A stretch of DNA of 64,000 nt. Origin: Nemertoderma westbladi. Lineage: Eukaryota > Xenacoelomorpha > Nemertodermatida > Nemertodermatidae. Location of the stretch: assembly GCA_032718475.1 (NCBI GenBank), contig JAUCBJ010007430.1, forward strand, positions 61,880-125,879, given 5' to 3'. Under the pieces are notes generated by a model. The model saw only the letters and a list, made by a program, of their open reading frames with translations. It searched no databases and was not told where the DNA came from. The position numbers were made by a program, and so were the translations under genes. Positions 59,950-64,000 of this stretch are shown here, piece after piece. How positions within the stretch are numbered: position 1 is the first letter of the stretch; each line of letters begins with the position of its first letter.

Positions 59950-62186
59950 GTTTAGCTATACAGTTGAATGCTTACTGCTATAGTTACAGTTAAAGCAAGT
60001 CTAGTAATTCAGTATGACCGTTGGCTTAGTACCGGTAATTTATTGCAGTATATTAGAATACCGGTATGCACTTATAATTTATATATAAGTATTGTAAACT
60101 AGGTTTGTCACAGAGTACCGGTATATAAATTTAGCACAAATATATATAAATATATAATAGGCCTATCGTGAATACCGGTATACAGCTTACACTTATAGTA
60201 TATATAAGTATAATTATGAACTAGAATTAATTACAGAATACCGGTATGATTTTAGCTCAAATTTATAGAAATAAATATAATAAGCCTATGGTAAATACCG
60301 GTATGTCAATTATTTTAGAATAATTGAATTTCTGAATATTTTAGGGTTACTTGGTTACTTTAACTTACTTTATTACCGTTATTTAAGCAGTAGTCCAACT
60401 GATATTGAGACCTAGTTGTTGTATGGCAGGCCTACTATTTATAAATCGTTTGAGTTGATTTATAATAGATATATACCCGTTTAAAAGGGGTTTTGTCAAT
60501 ATTTGAAATAAATGTTATTATTTCTGGGGGAGTCACTTACACAGAAGCTGTGCGCTCTCAGTGAAGTGCTACCTATGGGACACTAAAACAGATAATTCTA
60601 ATTTACCTAAGTTACTTAATACTACAAATTGCTTACGATACGGGTGAGATTAAATCTCTAATTAAACACAACAAAATATTACGTACGAATTTTTAGGGTA
60701 ATTTTACAGGAAGTCTACAAACCAGTCTAACAAAGGGTTAGAATTCGGTTTATTACAACGGACAGGGTACTACGGTATTTGAAAATAATAAGTAGTAGTA
60801 AATATATTGCACTGTCCAGATAGGAAAATACCACCGCCTGACGACCTATAGCCGTATCGCTATAGGTACTACGTTATGTATCACGGAGTGTTCCTACCTA
60901 GAAGTTAATTACCGCGGACTACCAGATCCAGCGTGCCTATTAACCACTTTACAACACAAATATACTGCCTACACACTAATTACCTTCGGAAAGCACTGTA
61001 CACTAAACCCTAAATTAGGTACAAGTACTGGTACAACAAATAATCAGTAGTTAAATATACTTGAACAGTTAAAAGAACCACGGCATCTGCTGGAGTGACC
61101 GAAGCACAAAGTCACCAGTCTTTTCCTACGCCAAGCAGCCCGTGTAGTACCGGGGTTAATTTAACTATAACGGTATGTGTAACAAACACAATTACTGTAG
61201 GAATAAACTTGGGGACATGAATGTTGCGAATAATCGCATAAACTCTGAATAATAAATATTACGCTACCCGTACAGAATACTCAAACAAAATACAAACCAA
61301 ACGCTGGCAGACTACCACCAAGCCTAAATAGACTACAGTATGTGCAGATTCCAAAATGGTTAGTTAGTATGCGTTCTAACACGGTAGTACGACTTATTCT
61401 TTAAGAGGGGATTGACCTTACAGCACTGGCTGCCCCAACTTACTAACTGGCACTTTATCAGACAAACTCTACACACGCAGCAATCTCTTCAGACCTAATA
61501 ATAGCTAGACAACAATCCAGCCTACAAAATATCTGAGTAATAACTATTACGGTACCTGAACAGACTACACAAACAAACACAGGCCAAAACGTTGGCAGAA
61601 TACTGTCAAGCCTAAATAAACTACAGTATGTGCAGATTCCAAAATGGTTAGTTAGTATGCGTTCTAACACGGTAGTACGACTTATTCTTTAAGAGGGGAT
61701 TGACCTTACAGCTATGGCTGCCCCAACTTACTAACTGGCACTCTATCGGACAAACTCTACACACGCAGTAATCTCTCCAAACCCAACAACAATCCGACAA
61801 CAGTCCGGCCTACAATTATCTGAACAATCTGAGCAGACTTACACGTCTTCAGCTCAATATTAACTTACATGTAAATAAAACTGACAGAAATAAGTAAGCT
61901 CCAAAAGAAACAAGGGGTGTACAGTCCCTAATCTCTTAAACAGCCTACCGGTATGCAATAATCAAAATCGAATAATACTAATGTACTTATACTGGAAGTA
62001 CCGGTTAGGACAGTTGGGCCTACGGACCTACAGAAGTACCGGTTCTGGCAGTTGGACCTACGGACCTACAGCAGTACCGGTTCTGGCAGTTGGGCCTACT
62101 GACCTACAGAAGTACCGGTTCAGGTTTACCGGTCGACCGGTACTTTCAACTTTATTGCTTACTGCAATAAAGTCAATAACTGTTAT
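59950..62186 (-). other. 5' leader of B-minus, non-coding
   Basis: 2.2 kb, inverted match to 32475-34724. Holds six TACCGGTA sites (60028-60302), two 288-bp repeats (about 61290-61880) and the 38-bp array (about 61996-62122). No gene supported. Confidence 0.65.
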
Positions 62187-63451
62187 TGTACGCGCTTTTG
62201 AAGACCTTTAGCAGTTTAACCTGCCAAAATTTATATGTCTTTTGGTTTATAAATATACTTTAGAAGTTGACAAATATTTAATACCAATAAACACAACATT
62301 AGCAGAAGCCAGCCTAGTGCGCGTCCATTCACCCGCTGGATATACCCGGGGGGCTGGATTCTGAGGGCTTAGATTATTATTGCAGTGTAAGCTTACTGTA
62401 TTATTCGATTGATCGTTAATAAATAATTTCTGACTAATATTATTCACTTTCTGGAAATATTAACAGTTCCTTTAGGACGTGGCGCTCTATCTAGGTAAAC
62501 AGAGATATGACTTATACTAATCACAACGGCAAGTCGGTAAGGCTTATGATTCACGTATGAGGCGCATTCTTTAGGAAATGCTTAGTTATCAGTCACAATC
62601 ATGCACACTACCGGTAACACACAATACTGCCCACTAATTTGCCGACCGTCAATGATTTTTATCATATATAAAGAGAACAGCAACGGACCAATGTAGTGCT
62701 TATCAAATAGCATTAAATTCACTACATACACAATAATATAAGTCGCAATCGCTATATATAACCCGTCTCTCTAACCTGTAGTGTATCAAGAAAATTGGGA
62801 AATTTGGGTTCTTTATAAATGTTCTCCAAATAATATTCAACCAACTAATACAAAATATGACAACAGTAAAACATTAAGACGGTAGGTTAAGATATGATAT
62901 GACAAGTAATGATAGTGATATATGACATAGACTGGACTGATAACAGTTATACGCTCTATAATCTTGAGCCTACTAATGTTTCTTCTAAAGTATGAAAACG
63001 AATTGATTCTAGAGCCGGTGTTCCTGGCCTAGATACCAACAACACAACAGTATCACAAAAAAACAGTAAGACTGAACACTCTTAGTATGATCGGCCGAAT
63101 ATCTCCACATCGACAGAAAAAATCGCTCTGATTGGCTTAAGCTAAACAAAGAACTACGTGTCCAATGGCTGTTCCCATGTCAGCAACCAGCTGTTAGATG
63201 TCGTAATCTGAATCATCAAGGCTAAGCTGTGTAAAGGTATTTGGTACATTGCAGGTTTTTGCCTTACCATGTCCGCCAAAACACGTATATAGCAGAATGA
63301 CTTTTATGTCCGTTAAAACACCTATAACGGTACCTTGCGGGCGAGGGGAATATATATATAGTTATAGAGCCTTTTAGAGTATTCCAGCGCCTAGGGGGGA
63401 AACTGGATTGCGAAGCAAAAGGGCCAGTTATATCCCACAGAAGCTTTTACA
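62187..63451 (-). repeat. LTR-B, 5' LTR of B-minus
   Basis: 1265 bp, minus strand TGTAAAAGCTTCTG... to GCGCGTACA. It shows several substitutions and small indels against the 3' LTR, e.g. GACATAG/ATGATAGTG differences near 62915 and the CTCTTAGTATGATCGG region near 63080. Confidence 0.9.
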
Positions 63452-63923
63452 AACATTGCCGTACCATCTTTACTGTAATCAACTATTAGTCCCACTACAT
63501 GATAAATACGGACACAAGGAAATACTATACAAATTTGAAAAAGTACAAAATTACGCCCTACGAACTATCTTTGGGAAACGGATTAGGGACTCAACAGGAA
63601 CTGAACTACGAGAAAAAGCCAAAATACCAACCCTAAAAGCTGTAAGAGAATATTTCGGATTAATATATTTTTTTAAATACATAAACAACCTATCAGAACC
63701 ATTTAAAACATTAGACCATCCTTTTTTACCCAAAATAAACATTAGACTAAACAATCGAACAAAAAACATAATCATACCTAAAACTAGAAACAGATACGGA
63801 CATGAAAGTTTACTCGTGAATCTTATAAAATTATGGAATGCACTACCAATTAAAATAAAAAAAAATTACAAAACTAAAATATTTCAAAACAAAGTTAAAA
63901 AAACAGTTCCTATCGAAATATAG
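63452..63923 (+). pseudogene. Non-LTR retrotransposon (LINE) ORF, C-terminal fragment
   Basis: About 156 codons ending at 63923. The pattern KVQNYALRTIFGK, a Leu-rich LREKAKIPTLKAVREYFGL stretch, FFKYINNLSEPF, PKTRNRYGHESLLVN and LIKLWNALPIKIK is typical of the region after the RT domain in many LINEs. The open frame begins inside LTR-B (63408) only by chance. The LTR cuts the LINE at 63452, so element B or a recombination event truncated it. The remaining 77 bases to 64000 show nothing further. Confidence 0.7.
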
Positions 63924-64000
63924 CCATGAGGATGCAACCTAGCGGATTTGCACCTGTGACTGCCGCCAATTAATATAACATTATTTATTATACTGTAGAT

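Larger units (their letters stand above)
44582..63451 (-). mobile_element. BEL/Pao element B-minus, near-complete (18.9 kb)
   Basis: On the minus strand: 5' LTR 63451-62187, leader, intact Gag-Pol ORF, spacer, ORF3-B, 3' LTR 45852-44582. Both LTRs have TG...CA ends. The two LTRs differ by several percent including indels, and the outer flanks (AACAT after 63451, ATAAG before 44582) do not match, so no target duplication is visible. The copy is old, gene-converted or recombinant, yet Gag-Pol is open throughout. It is nearly twice the usual BEL length. Confidence 0.9.

Overview
This is a repeat-rich eukaryotic window, almost certainly from an invertebrate animal. It is built entirely from nested and rearranged LTR retrotransposons of the BEL/Pao superfamily, which is essentially metazoan, plus one non-LTR (LINE) fragment at the right edge. 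I see no host single-copy gene, no rRNA and no convincing functional tRNA. Species cannot be inferred from the sequence alone.

There are two BEL/Pao families, called A and B here. Family A: a head-to-head pair lies at the left. A-left (minus strand, 1-5119, running off the window) and A-right (plus strand, 6219-23233) are imperfect inverted copies. They are separated by a 27-bp minisatellite (5120-6218) that abuts the 5' LTR of each. A-right carries LTR, leader, gag, protease, RT/RNase H, integrase, an extra ORF (ORF3-A) and 3' LTR, with several stops and frameshifts. Family B: B-minus (44582-63451) has an uninterrupted 2711-codon Gag-Pol ORF followed by ORF3-B. B-plus (31288-43928) is a young, internally deleted copy with nearly identical 1187-bp LTRs and a 5-bp target duplication TCAGT. 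A tandem duplication of about 8.7 kb (19822-28510, repeated as 28529-31287 plus 43934-49859) spans the end of ORF3-A, LTR-A, LTR-B and most of ORF3-B. B-plus inserted into the second copy of that duplication.

The most interesting observation is that both families carry a third ORF after integrase, in the place where env-bearing elements keep env. The A and B versions look homologous. Each has an N-terminal region with a Cys/His cluster, a DEDD (RNase D/WRN-like) 3'-5' exonuclease-like domain whose motifs I and II are visible but whose motif III aspartate appears lost, three zinc knuckles in a row, and a basic tail. I read it as a probable RNA-binding pseudo-exonuclease accessory protein; this is inference from the sequence.

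Other signals: a tRNA-like A-box/B-box/T-run module inside LTR-A, into whose 5' end B-plus has integrated; a 20-bp motif scattered through element A and read in different frames; hairpin and TACCGGTA clusters just upstream of the gag starts; and a B-plus ORF of 1650 codons that survived two large in-frame deletions.
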